Assembly: GCF_963169125.1 (NCBI RefSeq)
Contig: NC_084796.1
Location: forward strand, 214,399,948 to 214,463,947
DNA from: Humulus lupulus
Lineage: Eukaryota; Streptophyta; Magnoliopsida; Rosales; Cannabaceae
Length of the DNA: 64,000 bases
Reading direction: 5' to 3'
Below the pieces are notes generated by a model. It worked only from the letters and a program-made list of their open reading frames with translations, searched no databases and had not been told where the DNA came from. The position numbers and the translations under genes were made by a program. Shown here in pieces: positions 47,049 through 57,896 of the stretch. Position 1 is the stretch's first letter, and each line of letters starts with the position of its first letter.

Positions 47049-49749
47049 ATATAGCCCCTTTGGTCCATATGTCTCCAAGAAAATAAAGATGGGATTCCAA
47101 TAATGTTTTCTTTGCCACGTGATTATGACTGCTGCCTGCACTTGTATTAGCATATTATAAATTATTATTCGAAAATCAGATCAATTGATTGATTGCCATA
47201 TTTTATAATTAATAAAATTCACAAAACGGGAATAAATTAGAAAAAGAGGGGAAAAGAAAAAAAAAAGAGTACAATATATAGTTTCGGTAGAGAGAAAGAA
47301 AGAGAACTTTTTAAAAGTTGAAAGAAAAAGTTATTCGTTGGCAAAATAAAAGTGGTACTAACTCATTAAAGTTATTCTCAAATCATGTGTTATTAAAGTT
47401 AAAATAAAGAGCTTATCTCTTATATTTATTACTTTTTTTTTACCTCTTAATTTTACCCTCCTGCATGAAATGAGAACGCACGTACGTACGTACGTGTGCA
47501 TGGCTATAATATTGTTCACGTATATATATATATATGTCATTTTGATTTTAGAGAATAATCTGGTTGGATTATTGAGTCATGTATATAGATCTAGCTCTTG
47601 TCTAGACATTAATAATTATCACTGTGGATTATATTACCATATATGTATAATGTATATATGCTGTAAAGTACAAAAAACAAAATATACATATAAAGGTAAC
47701 AAAGGCCAATCAAACAGTTACTTAGTGCACATGATTAAAAAACTATGATAATTAATTAGAGGAGAGAGCAACAAATTGATGTGCTATCAACCGAGCTAAT
47801 AACTCTAAATTAATAATTAATTGCCACCCCATTGTCATACCACCAAGACAAAACTAAAATTAAAAAATTAATCAATACATGACAGTTTCTTCCCAAATTA
47901 AACAATTATAGTAAAAAAGAAAGTAGTTATATAGATTCATGCATGAATGCTCGTTATGGCAAACGATTATATATTATAAAAATATGTTTATTTATATATT
48001 TTAATGGTTGATGACGTTTTGATCATATATATTATAATATATATATAATAATTTTTTTCTTGATATTTTCTTCTTTGTATGGGGTGTATAACTTCGTGAA
48101 GAATATCCAAATTTGAAAGAAAACAGAAAAAGCATGTTACTTGTCAATTATTAAAAAGAGAGATAAAAAATAAGAATAAAAAACCCCAGTACGTAACTAC
48201 ATGTCCTGTTTGATCAAAACCACCCAAGCTAATAGTATTTTTTTTAAACAATGAAGAATTGAACCGCTGCTTCTTTTATACACCAACCGCTTGGGTTAGT
48301 ACCAAATGACATTAGCTAATAAATAAGACCATATTCAAATACAAGATGTAAATTTTGTATTAAATTTAGCAAAAAAAAGAATCAATATTATATTTGGCAT
48401 AATATTTATAATTGCGCATGCTCTAATGCACAAGATGCAAATTAACAAAAAAAGTCAATAATTCATTTAATATTTAGTGATAACATAAAAAAATTATTAT
48501 ATTTTTTATTGTAAAAAAAGTAATAATATGATTAATTATTAATTGTTAACTAATAAATTAGTGACAATATGGTAAATAAAAAAATAACATTTATTATTGG
48601 ACCAAAATTTGGCTCATTTATATCTTGTACTAAATTTGGCATAACTTTTAGCATGTACCAAATTTGACATATTTTTTCAAACAAATACTTTTGTTAAAAT
48701 GTGTTAAATATAATAATGCATTACTTTTTTGGCACTCAATTGAAGAAACTCTAATATTGTTAAGACAAAAAAATATTGTTTGATTAGTATTAGTGTTATT
48801 ATTATATGAATAATAAACATATACAACAATATCTTAAAAAAAATACTATTACCATTTTTGTTTGGTAGAATACTTTGCCCCTAACTGGCCTATTTATATA
48901 GTAGTGTCGTAAGAAAGTAAAGAGTGCTTAGTGCTTACGACATATACCATATATATGGAGAGAGATTTTGCCCAAAAATGTATCCTTATTCGAATAAAGT
49001 CAAAGAGGAATATTAATGTCATTATTGGGTATTACGTACGTACGTAGCACCCTGTTAAGAAATACCTAATCGATCATCAAACTCAAGACTCAACTAGGGC
49101 TAAATCCAATATATTCATTTATAGCAATATATAATACTCAGTTAGAGAATAATTGTACACTGTGCATTTTCCATATATAGCATTGTTATCCATGTTATGT
49201 CGATGTTTATTGATTAATATTATTGTAACATGTATCACTTTTCTTTAAACTATTAATTACCAAGCAGAACAACAACAGGCGTACGTCTAAATTATCAATT
49301 TATATAAGTTGTAACCGTTGCAAAAATAATTTATACTATTTGTTTCCCATTTTCATGATGTTATTGATTAAAAAAATAATTTTATTACGAGGCATTAATG
49401 GTGTTGAATACTACTGTTTAATATTAAATCTCACATACTTTAATTTAAAATACAATATGTAGGATATAACGTAATCATTTGTACCAATTAAACTATGATG
49501 GTGTTGGGCATATAAGTGCCTTATAGTAATGATCTAAAAGTTCGTGATAGAATTGTTGTATAGATGAGGTATATATATATATGTGACAAATAGGATTAAT
49601 TATGTTACTACGAAGCAAGTTTTCAAGTTTATTGATGTTCATTCCACGTCGACCAGCTTCGAGTGGGTGTTTAGTTCACTATAGGTCTATTTATTTTATC
49701 TTTTATATAGCACCCCTAAAACATATCCTAAAACTAGTCATCACTTTAA

Positions 49750-49781
<32 letters not shown>

Positions 49782-51540
49782 CTCATAGGAGAAGAGTGTT
49801 CCAACTTCCAAATCAATGTGTAAAATACTCTATACATAATGGACACTCTATAAGATACTTTCTATTTATTATTTTTAATAATGATATTAGTGGCATAAAT
49901 ATCTAACTTATTTTGTTGAGAGTATAATTATTTAACATTTATTTTTTATTGCAACAATTATTTTTTCCGCAAAGATTAAACTTTTTAAATATAGATATTG
50001 ACAACATAAATACTAAGTTTATGTAAATGTTGCTCTTAAATAACTAACTTTGTATTTAAGTGCAACAATTGCATAAACTTATGTATTAATGTCGCTAATA
50101 TCCCTAATTAAAAAGTTTGGTATTTTTATGTTAATAGAAAAAAAGAAAGTAATGATTGCAACAAAAAATAAACGTTAGGTATTTATACCGTCAAAAAAAC
50201 AACTTAAGTATTTAAATACAACAGAAACATAAACTTAAGTATTTATGCTGTTAATATCCCAAGTACTAAAGCAAATCCAAAAAATATATTTATACAGTAT
50301 AAACAAAATCATCAAAACAATACCAAAATAATTATAATCCACTTTAAATTCTAAAGTGTGTTATTTTATTGAATGAAATACTATGAAATTATAAACACAT
50401 TCTAAATAACAAAACTGAAAAATTTAGGATTCAAAATTTACATTGATGAAAACAATCTCAGATCACAGAATTTAAAAGTTAAAAAAAAAAATTCAAATAT
50501 ATATACTAATTCAAAACTCTAACAAATCTGTGAAATTACTATTTATTTTTGAGTGAGATAAAAAAAAATAAAGGAAAGGAAAACTTTGCGTCAATCTTCA
50601 CAAATAAACGGATATTGGAGGCTACAAACCAATAAAATAAAATAAATTAACGTAATTTAAGTACAATATTGAAATGAAATTATATTAAATTAAATAAAAA
50701 AAATTCAAATAATATTAAAGGCCACTATTGGACATGAAAATATAGAGAAATTTTTATATAGACCTAACATAATTAAAAGGATTAATTATAGGCAATTTTA
50801 CAAAGCAATATTGTAAATTTTAGACGTACATCACTTCATAAATGACGTCAAAAACATATCACGGTGTTTTGAAAGTTATTTTAAAAAAAAAATTATAATA
50901 TGAGAATAATAAAAATCAACGGCATACTCTACTATCTTTCTGACTTTGAAAAGAAGCTACCCAGCCTATAAATGAGTTTCTAATAGTTATCGAATGAATT
51001 TTGTTAGGTATTAATTATACGAGTAGTTGAATTTAAAATTGATAATTTAGCTACTATTGATATTTAATATTGCTTAGAAAAGTAGAGAATATTGCTTAAC
51101 TACTTAAATTATCATATTATGAGTAGTTGAATTTAAAATTGAGTTTTAAATATTATAATTTAAAATATTAAATTTAATTATGGGGTTTTTTCAAAAATAT
51201 ATATTTTTTGCGTTTTTTAACTTTTTTACTGTCCTTAATTTTTATTCTTAAAAAATATTACCTTAAGTTTTTGAAAAATATGTTTTTTAAAGTTTTATAT
51301 TTATAAAAATACGAGGTCAATGAAACAACTAAAAAACAATAATAAGATAACAACTAAATATTAGCCCACTACATGCTAATATATATATATTTTTTTTAAA
51401 AATCAAAATATATAAGAAAACAACTAAACAACAAATTGACATCAACACAACAACATAACACCTATATATAAACGTAAACAACTAAAAACCAACATAAAAC
51501 AACTGTACATAAAATATAAAAAACACAATGTAAGTCATTA
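43021..51540. other. 8.5-kb AT-rich intergenic region without a supported gene
   Basis: Only short ORFs occur. I see simple repeats: an (AG)n at 47009-47044, ACGT runs at 47481-47495 and 49025-49036, and (AT)n runs such as 49753-49778. The region probably contains the distal promoter of the PIP5K9-like gene at its left and degraded repeats beyond. No tRNA, rRNA or clear transposon boundary is visible. Confidence 0.4.
47009..47044. repeat. (AG)n microsatellite
   Basis: An uninterrupted AG run directly after an AT run. Confidence 0.9.
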
Positions 51541-51559
51541 CACTTAAAAACAATATGAC

Positions 51560-52090
51560 ACCAACCTCACAATAACAACATTGAAAAAAACCCATAACTT
51601 GCACCTAGCCCTTGCTGCCCAACCAACCTTGAACCCAGTTACCCCTAGCCTCATCCTCACCCAAGCCCCAAAATCGAGCCCAGGTGCACCCCGTCCCAAG
51701 CTCCGAGCACCCTTGCGATTCGCTACCCCGTCCAAGCTCCGAGCTCTGTCGTCCATGCACATCACAGGTGCAATTCCACATGTGCAAGCTCGACCCGACC
51801 CAGACCTCTGCGCAAGCCCATGACCCCTTGCCTCTCCCCATCTCAGCTCCAAATCGCTAGATCCCCAAGCACCCAGCCTTACTGTGCGAAAACCAGTCTC
51901 CGAGATCCCAGCCGCAAAGCCACATACCCAACACCCAAAATGCTGATGCCGATGCGAGCCTCTCCCACGCTTTGTCGCAACCACCAGCCGATAGTCCCTT
52001 TGCGTGAGCCCCTCCACCAGCACCCACACAACCCCGCTGACTTCCCACCTACGAGAGCTCCATCAGAGTCGGAGAGGAGAATTCGTAAAA
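51560..52090. other. GC-rich island of unknown origin
   Basis: About 530 bp of clearly GC-richer DNA within AT-rich flanks. A minus-strand ORF of 161 codons (52029-51544) and overlapping + ORFs cover it, but none shows a domain that I recognise. The long overlapping ORFs follow from the base composition. It may be a gene fragment captured by a transposon: the left flank (51180-51540) has the A/T-run and ATACGAGGTCAATG style seen at the ends of some plant transposons. I could not define ends. Confidence 0.4.
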
Positions 52091-52581
52091 ATGAAAGAGA
52101 AAAATGATGAAATGTTAAGAAACCCGTGTGTCAGTAAAAATGTTTAAAAATTGATTTTTTTGTCACTTTATGTAAAATTATCTTTAATTAATTGTAAGAT
52201 GTCACTTTAAATAGTGTTGAATATGGTTTAATGTATTATAACAATGTACTAATCAAAAGGGTTGAATGGAGAACAAGTGTACACAATTATCCGTACCTCT
52301 TAATGTACTCATTAGCTTATACCCTAGTGTCATGAGATGAGGTGTATATATGTAAATATATATTAAGTTTTGTAATCGTAAACTTTCAACAAAAAAAAAA
52401 AAAGTTTTGTAATCGTACCTAGATAGCTAGATCTCACCTCAAAATTTTATAATTTTGGTATAGCAAATTTAAACATTTGATTAGAATAACATCCATAAGT
52501 AACAAGTGGGACAGCTAATAAATTGACATCCTAGGAATATTATGTATGACTAAACAACTTCTCCAATAAACTACTTAGGCT

Positions 52582-53146
52582 TAGGGGTGAGCACGGTGTG
52601 GTTTGGGCGGTTTGAACACTTTTTAATACACCACGCCACAAGTGCGGTTTAATAACTAGAACACACCATGCGGTGTGATTTGGTTGTACCAAACCGACCA
52701 AACCAAACTACTTTTTGCGGTGTGGTTTGGGCGGTTTTCCACGGTTTGTGTTAAAAAATATGCCATAACAAAATTTAAATTTTTAAAAAAATACTAAATC
52801 CTTAGTTCATAACAAATCCTTAATAAGTTCTAAACAACATCACAAGTTATCAATTAAGTTCAGTGAAACACAAAAAAAATATACAAGTCTCCCATATTGG
52901 ATAACTATAAAAAATGGTATCTATGTAAAGTTTATTTTTTTTAATATATTTGTAAGTATGCGGTGCGGTGCGGTGCAAACCAAAATTTCACACCGCCAAA
53001 CCGCGCACCGCACCGCACCGCACCGCGCGGTTTAGCTAAAATACAAACCATACCGAACCATTACACTTTTGACACCGCGGTTTGCGGTATAGTATGGTGC
53101 AGTGTGATCGGTCACCGCAGTTTGTCAGTTTAGATGCTCACCCCTA
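52582..53146. mobile_element. hAT-type MITE, 565 bp, with a GGTGC-rich core
   Basis: Terminal inverted repeats are TAGGGGTGAGCA and TGCTCACCCCTA (12 of 12 paired). The element is flanked by a perfect 8-bp duplication, CTTAGGCT, at 52574-52581 and 53147-53154. Eight-base duplications and a (T/C)AGGGGTG start mark hAT elements. The inner sequence is also largely self-complementary: GGTGTGGTTTGGGCGGTTT on the left pairs with AAACCG/CACACC blocks on the right. At 52959-53029 there are short tandem GCGGT/GCACC units. No transposase is present. Confidence 0.92.
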
Positions 53147-53154
53147 CTTAGGCT

Positions 53155-53984
53155 CATACGATTGCAAGTTATATACATAATATATGAAACCAAAATCACA
53201 ATTATCATAATATTATTTCAACTTAGTGACCCATTTCTTAATAAACAATTTTTTCATTGCAAGTTGAAATTTAATATATACTACCTATATGTTATTATAT
53301 TATTGGTTGACTCAGCTTGCCACCACTGGGGAAGCTTCCCCACTGACCCTTTTTTAATATATGTACATTTTCCCTAATATATATGCCTTCAAATATTTTT
53401 ATTTAATTTTGTATTTTATCCTAATAATTAATATATAAAAAATAAAAAAATTTCTTCCTTTAATTTTTTACTAAATACCAAACATGATCGTGTATTTAAA
53501 ATTTTTGTAATGATAATATTTATTTTTTAAAAACTTACTAAAATGAATCATTCCACTCATTTTGGTCTCTTTTATCTTATTTTATAATAATTGATATACT
53601 TTTAATTAGTTTATCATATCTTTTTTATAAATATTAAAAATATAATAATAAAATGAAACATTTATATCAGATTTAAAAAATATATTTTTTAATTAAATAA
53701 AAAACAAAAAAATAAATATTTATAAAGCATTTTAAATTTTATTAATTTAATAAAACAGAGGTAAAATATTTTATTAAAAAGTTTGACTAAAATTAAATAT
53801 AAAGATTTTTATATTTAATTTTTAATAAATTATCGTTGAAATATTATAAAACACATCATTAAAAACACACACACACATATATATATATTTGAAATGAACA
53901 CTAAAACATATTTAATAAACTAATATATTTTTAATACATCAAGTGCTCAAACAATTTTTTTATAATTTAAATGGAGATATTTTA
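53155..53984. other. AT-rich spacer, nothing recognised
   Basis: Strongly AT-rich DNA with an (AC)n(AT)n run at about 53866-53888. I see no gene or transposon boundary until the LTR at 53985. Confidence 0.45.
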
Positions 53985-54776
53985 TGTTATACCCAGATTT
54001 CGAGCCATAGTAAATATGACCTCGAAAGCTGAGTTCGCAACAAGTGGTCTCGTGAGGATTAGAGTGATCTAGGATCGTAAGTCGAACCTGCAAGGTATGA
54101 TGTATGATCTCGAATGCGGTGATCTCGAAATGACATCGATCTCGAAAGGTAGCTCTGAGAACACCTTCATCTTCAGGAACTTCGGAGCATGGTTCTTGAG
54201 CTCGATATCCCATCTCGAAAGAAACGTTAGCTCGAGAGATGTCAATGGCTCGCACAATGACATGAGACCAGAAATGCTGGAGCCTTGAAGATACGCTATA
54301 AACACCTTGAGTATCTACAAGTATAATAACTATGAGATGTAGCCCTCATTAATTGATGTAAATCCCTAAGAATTGTGGGATATTATTTAATATAGTTATG
54401 CGCCCCCTGATCTTTGGGGGACGTTTCCTTTAATATCTGATTATTGGCATTTAAAGCCATTTATTTTTATTCACAAAAGAGTAACTACCCAAAATATGTG
54501 GGATAGTATTCTGCATCCTTCTCTATAAATAGAGAAGCCATGCACCATTGTAAAGGACCGAAATTCTGATCCTTGAGAGAAAACTCTGGAGAATTCTTGC
54601 TAAAGAATTGTTCAGAGATAATCTTGAGGTTAATAACAGTGACTCGTGGACTAGGCAGATTTAACTGCTGAACCACGTAAAAAACCGTGTTTGATTCGTT
54701 TGTTTATTTTTGGCCATTGTCTTAAATTGTTTACGTGCTCTCTTCTTTTATCTGCTGACGAAAAACGGCGTCAACA
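53985..54776 (+). repeat. 5' LTR of the Tat-like element, 792 bp
   Basis: It begins TGTTATACCCAG and ends GGCGTCAACA. A TATA box (TATAAAT, 54524-54530) is followed by a leader with GACTCGTGGACTAGGCAG and CTGAACCACGTAAAAAACCG. The U3 part is rich in CTCGA/TCGAG phrases. The partner LTR is not in the window, so the ends are inferred from TG..CA and from the sequence that follows. Confidence 0.7.
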
Positions 54777-54824
54777 GTTTGGTGCTTTCATTGAGAGCCT
54801 CAAGCATTCATCCCTGAGAGATTC
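54777..54824 (+). promoter_or_regulatory. Putative primer-binding site and short leader
   Basis: Directly after the LTR comes GTTTGGTGCTTTCATTGAGA. Its position suits a primer-binding site, but it is not the initiator-Met type and I cannot assign the tRNA. The gag start codon is 48 bp after the LTR end. Confidence 0.45.
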
Positions 54825-57800
54825 ATGGCTGCAAACAATCAGAACACTCCTGAAGAAAATTACCCAAGGCGTCCTGGAAAACAGCCAATTGAGAACCCGG
54901 ACGCTGATGAAAGGAGTGGGTCCTCTGATTCCCGGGGACCACCTCCACAACCAAGGGATGAGGACATGTACTATAACCCTGAACGTTATGTCCCTATTGT
55001 GGAATTGGAGAATCGGCAGCTGAAACAGTTGTTGGCAGAAGCCAACAAACGTAACGAGGAGTTGACTAGGATAGCCGCAGAGGCGCAAGTGGCTCAGCCC
55101 CCGCCTCCGCGCGAAGACCAAGTCCCTCCTCCAAGGGACGTGCACGTTCCTCCCCGGAGGCCCCGTGGACGTCCACGAAAAAATGCTGCCACAAGGAGGC
55201 CAGAACAACCTCCAGCACCAACAGAGCCATCTGCTCCTTCTAGGCCTCAGAGGAGCACCCGAGCTCGGGTCCCGCCTAATCCACCTGTGGAAGTGCCTGC
55301 AGGAACTGAGAACAACCGAGCTCCTACCGAGGCTCGGACTCAGGTTCCTGGTAGTGCACCGAACCCAACTGGCCCATCTCGGGCAAATTCTGGGCCCTCT
55401 AGGCCGAAGCAAGGACGACAACCACCGTCACCTATACGGTTCCCTCCGTCTCCCATAAGATATCCTTCACCTCCCCGCAGAAACGCTCAACCTAGTCGAG
55501 ATCAGGATCAAGGGCGTACAGGGGAAAGACAAGGAAACAGAGAGACGTTCCAGGGGCGGAGAGGCGCGCCATCTGAGAGGAGTCAAACGTCCCGATCTCG
55601 CACTGCGGAGACAAGGCGGCGTAGAAAGGATCCACCACGAAATGACCGATCAATGAGTTTCACCAGTGATGAGTCCGGAGAAACTAGGTCCATCAGTAAA
55701 CACGACCGGGGTCGTAAAAATACTGGAAATCACAAAAGCCATCCTGACCTGCGAAATCATCTGAATCAGAGCAGGGGGAAAGGAGATCAGATAAATCCGG
55801 ATCTAAGGAATCATCTGAATGGGCGTAGAGATCCCCCACGGAGACGCGAGCCTGGGATCGCGATTAATGACCGGCAATTCCAGACACCGCCTAAGGACCC
55901 AGTCCAAGAAAGGATTGATCAGCTCGAAAAAGCCTTTAGGCTTTTGAAGAATGAACGAGGGAACGGTCGATATGAGGACTCTGATGAGGAGCTCGAGCCG
56001 TTTGCTCCCAATATTTCTAACACTCAGTTTCCCCAAGGGTTCTGGATTCCTCACGTCCCAGCATTTGAGGGAAAAACTGACCCATGTAGCCACCTGAGTA
56101 CATTCAACACTATCATGAGAGCTAGTAACGTGGGCTACGAGCTCAGATGCATGTTGTTTCCAACGTCGTTAGCCGGACCTGCCAAGAGTTGGTTCGAGAA
56201 GTACAAGAGACATTCTATAACTTCATGGGATCAATTGTCTAGAGACTTCAAGAAGCAGTTCCAAGCTATGATGGGAGTCAGACCCGAAGCATCCACTTTG
56301 ACTAACGTCCGACAACAACCGGGCGAAACACTGAAGAGCTACCTGACAAGATTTAATCTAGAGGTCGCCCGAGCTCGAGACGTGGATGACAGTGGGCACT
56401 TGATGGCCATCCGAGCTGGTGTGTTACCTGGAAGTGCCCTTTGGGATGACATGCAAGGGAAACCGGTGAGGTCGATAACCGAGTTTAACAGACGGGCGCA
56501 GAGATTTGTCAATGTAGAGGAGGCGAGGTCAACGCTCAAGGCGACCTCGCAGACTGAAACTACAACGATAAATATTAACTCTGCCTCAACCTCGGCTGAC
56601 CCAACAGCTCCACAGCCTACCCCGGAGAATCCCTCCAAGAGGAAAAAGAGCGAGGGAAATAACCCCGAGGCTGATGGAGGAAAGAAGAAAAAAGGAGAAA
56701 GGTATTTCTCCGTATATAAAGTGCACACCGAGCTCAACGAGTCTCGGGAAAACATATACCTGGCTAATGAAAACCAGGTCCCCTTCAGGCGTCCGGACCC
56801 TATGAGGAATCAAAAGTCCAAGAGGGATTCCAGCAAGTATTGTCGGTTTCATAGAGACACCGGACACACAACTGATGAGTGCCGACAGCTGAAGGACGAG
56901 ATCGAAGGGTTGATCTCGAGAGGTTATTTCCGGCAGTATGTCAAAAACCAGAGTACTGGACAGACTACTGCAAGCCAGAGAGTAGCCGCACTTCCGGCAG
57001 CACAGAATAATAACTCCCGATCTCGGGAAGAAGACAGGCCTCCGCCGATAGATGGAGAGGACGTAATAACCATCTCGGGAGGTCCTCATCTCGCAGGAGG
57101 GGGAAGAAATGCTCAAAAGCGGTATGTGAACGAGCTGAAGACAGGGGACGGGTCTCCTTATGAACCCGAACCAAGGGCACCAAAAATCCAAAGGGTTGAA
57201 ACTCAGCCTATAACCTTCACCGAGGAGGATGCCTCCCATGTCCAGTTCCCTCATCATGATCCACTTGCAATCACCCTACAGCTTGCCAACAAAAGAGTGC
57301 GCCGAGTTCTCATAGACAATGGGAGTTCTGTTAACATTCTTTATAAAGCAACACTAGAAAAAATGGGACTCTCCCTTCGCGACCTGAAGGCTTGTGCAAC
57401 CACGTTGTACGGCTTTTCTGGAGAAGGAACCGCCTGTATGGGGTCCATCGAACTCCCCGTGACCTTGGGAGACTATCCAGTCTCGGTGACCAAGATGATG
57501 GAGTTCGTGGTAGTAGAGTTACCATCTGCCTACAATGTATTGCTCGGGAGACCCGCCCTGGTCGGGCTGGGGGCAGTTTCATCTGTAAGGCATCTAGTCC
57601 TTAAGTTCCCAACTCCGAGCGGAGTCGGAACATTGAAAGGAGATCAATTGGCAGGAAGGGAGTGCTACAGCATTTCCTTGAGGGGAAAGAAACAAACGAG
57701 CGCTCAAGCACTCGTTGTCATACAGAATAAAGATGGGACAGTTTTAGAAATTGATGAGGAGATCGATCCGAGGATTGAGGAGAAGGTTGACCTCCAACCT

Positions 57801-57890
57801 TTGGAAGAGCTCGAAGAGGTTCAGCTCGAGGAGGCTGATCCCTCAAAAAAGGTGAAGGTCGGGAAACACCTCCGGGACGAATCAAAATAG
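54825..57890 (+). CDS. Gag-protease polyprotein of the Tat-like element, 1021 aa
   Basis: It would supply the capsid and the processing protease of the element. Residues 1-390 form a long, disordered-looking Pro/Arg/Ser-rich extension with an AT-hook-like PRGRPRK near residue 113. The gag capsid domain spans about 390-565 (VPAFEGKTDPCSHL, AGPAKSWFEKYKRHSI, GETLKSYLTRF). A zinc-knuckle-like CRFHRDTGHTTDEC lies near 673. The aspartic protease has its active site in VLIDNGSSVNILY (about 827) and a second conserved block in YNVLLGRPAL (about 903). The ORF is uninterrupted, so this part may still be translatable. It ends at a TAG that is in frame with pol. The ATG at 54825 is the first after the LTR in this frame. 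Confidence 0.88.
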   Translation: MAANNQNTPEENYPRRPGKQPIENPDADERSGSSDSRGPPPQPRDEDMYYNPERYVPIVELENRQLKQLLAEANKRNEELTRIAAEAQVAQPPPPREDQVPPPRDVHVPPRRPRGRPRKNAATRRPEQPPAPTEPSAPSRPQRSTRARVPPNPPVEVPAGTENNRAPTEARTQVPGSAPNPTGPSRANSGPSRPKQGRQPPSPIRFPPSPIRYPSPPRRNAQPSRDQDQGRTGERQGNRETFQGRRGAPSERSQTSRSRTAETRRRRKDPPRNDRSMSFTSDESGETRSISKHDRGRKNTGNHKSHPDLRNHLNQSRGKGDQINPDLRNHLNGRRDPPRRREPGIAINDRQFQTPPKDPVQERIDQLEKAFRLLKNERGNGRYEDSDEELEPFAPNISNTQFPQGFWIPHVPAFEGKTDPCSHLSTFNTIMRASNVGYELRCMLFPTSLAGPAKSWFEKYKRHSITSWDQLSRDFKKQFQAMMGVRPEASTLTNVRQQPGETLKSYLTRFNLEVARARDVDDSGHLMAIRAGVLPGSALWDDMQGKPVRSITEFNRRAQRFVNVEEARSTLKATSQTETTTININSASTSADPTAPQPTPENPSKRKKSEGNNPEADGGKKKKGERYFSVYKVHTELNESRENIYLANENQVPFRRPDPMRNQKSKRDSSKYCRFHRDTGHTTDECRQLKDEIEGLISRGYFRQYVKNQSTGQTTASQRVAALPAAQNNNSRSREEDRPPPIDGEDVITISGGPHLAGGGRNAQKRYVNELKTGDGSPYEPEPRAPKIQRVETQPITFTEEDASHVQFPHHDPLAITLQLANKRVRRVLIDNGSSVNILYKATLEKMGLSLRDLKACATTLYGFSGEGTACMGSIELPVTLGDYPVSVTKMMEFVVVELPSAYNVLLGRPALVGLGAVSSVRHLVLKFPTPSGVGTLKGDQLAGRECYSISLRGKKQTSAQALVVIQNKDGTVLEIDEEIDPRIEEKVDLQPLEELEEVQLEEADPSKKVKVGKHLRDESK

Positions 57891-57896
57891 CAATTA
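57888..57896 (+). promoter_or_regulatory. In-frame stop in a leaky-termination context (TAG CAA TTA)
   Basis: The gag-protease frame ends AAA TAG CAA TTA and continues in the same frame into reverse transcriptase. UAG followed by CARYYA is the known type I readthrough context (tobamovirus type). Whether the ribosome reads through here is inference. The alternative is a simple point mutation of a sense codon, as related polyproteins are often continuous at this point. Confidence 0.45.

Noticed and set aside
47481..47495. ACGTACGTACGT run as a regulatory array
   Set aside because: It is a short simple repeat; a similar run lies at 49025 without any gene nearby.
43021..51540. tRNA or other small RNA genes in the AT-rich desert
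   Set aside because: I looked for the conserved GTTCGA-type loop with a paired acceptor stem and saw none that I could support by eye. A tRNA scan would settle it.
51544..52029. Minus-strand ORF of 161 codons as a gene
   Set aside because: Several ORFs overlap on both strands of a GC-rich island and none has a recognisable domain or splice context. I kept the island but not the gene.
55165..55458. Alternative-frame ORF inside gag
   Set aside because: It overlaps the proline-rich extension in a second frame and has no recognisable feature.
56339..57257. Minus-strand ORFs of 138 and 223 codons antisense to gag-protease
   Set aside because: They are shadows of the long GC-balanced gag-protease frame, with no domain and no splice logic, unlike the antisense gene at 62.4-63.9 kb.
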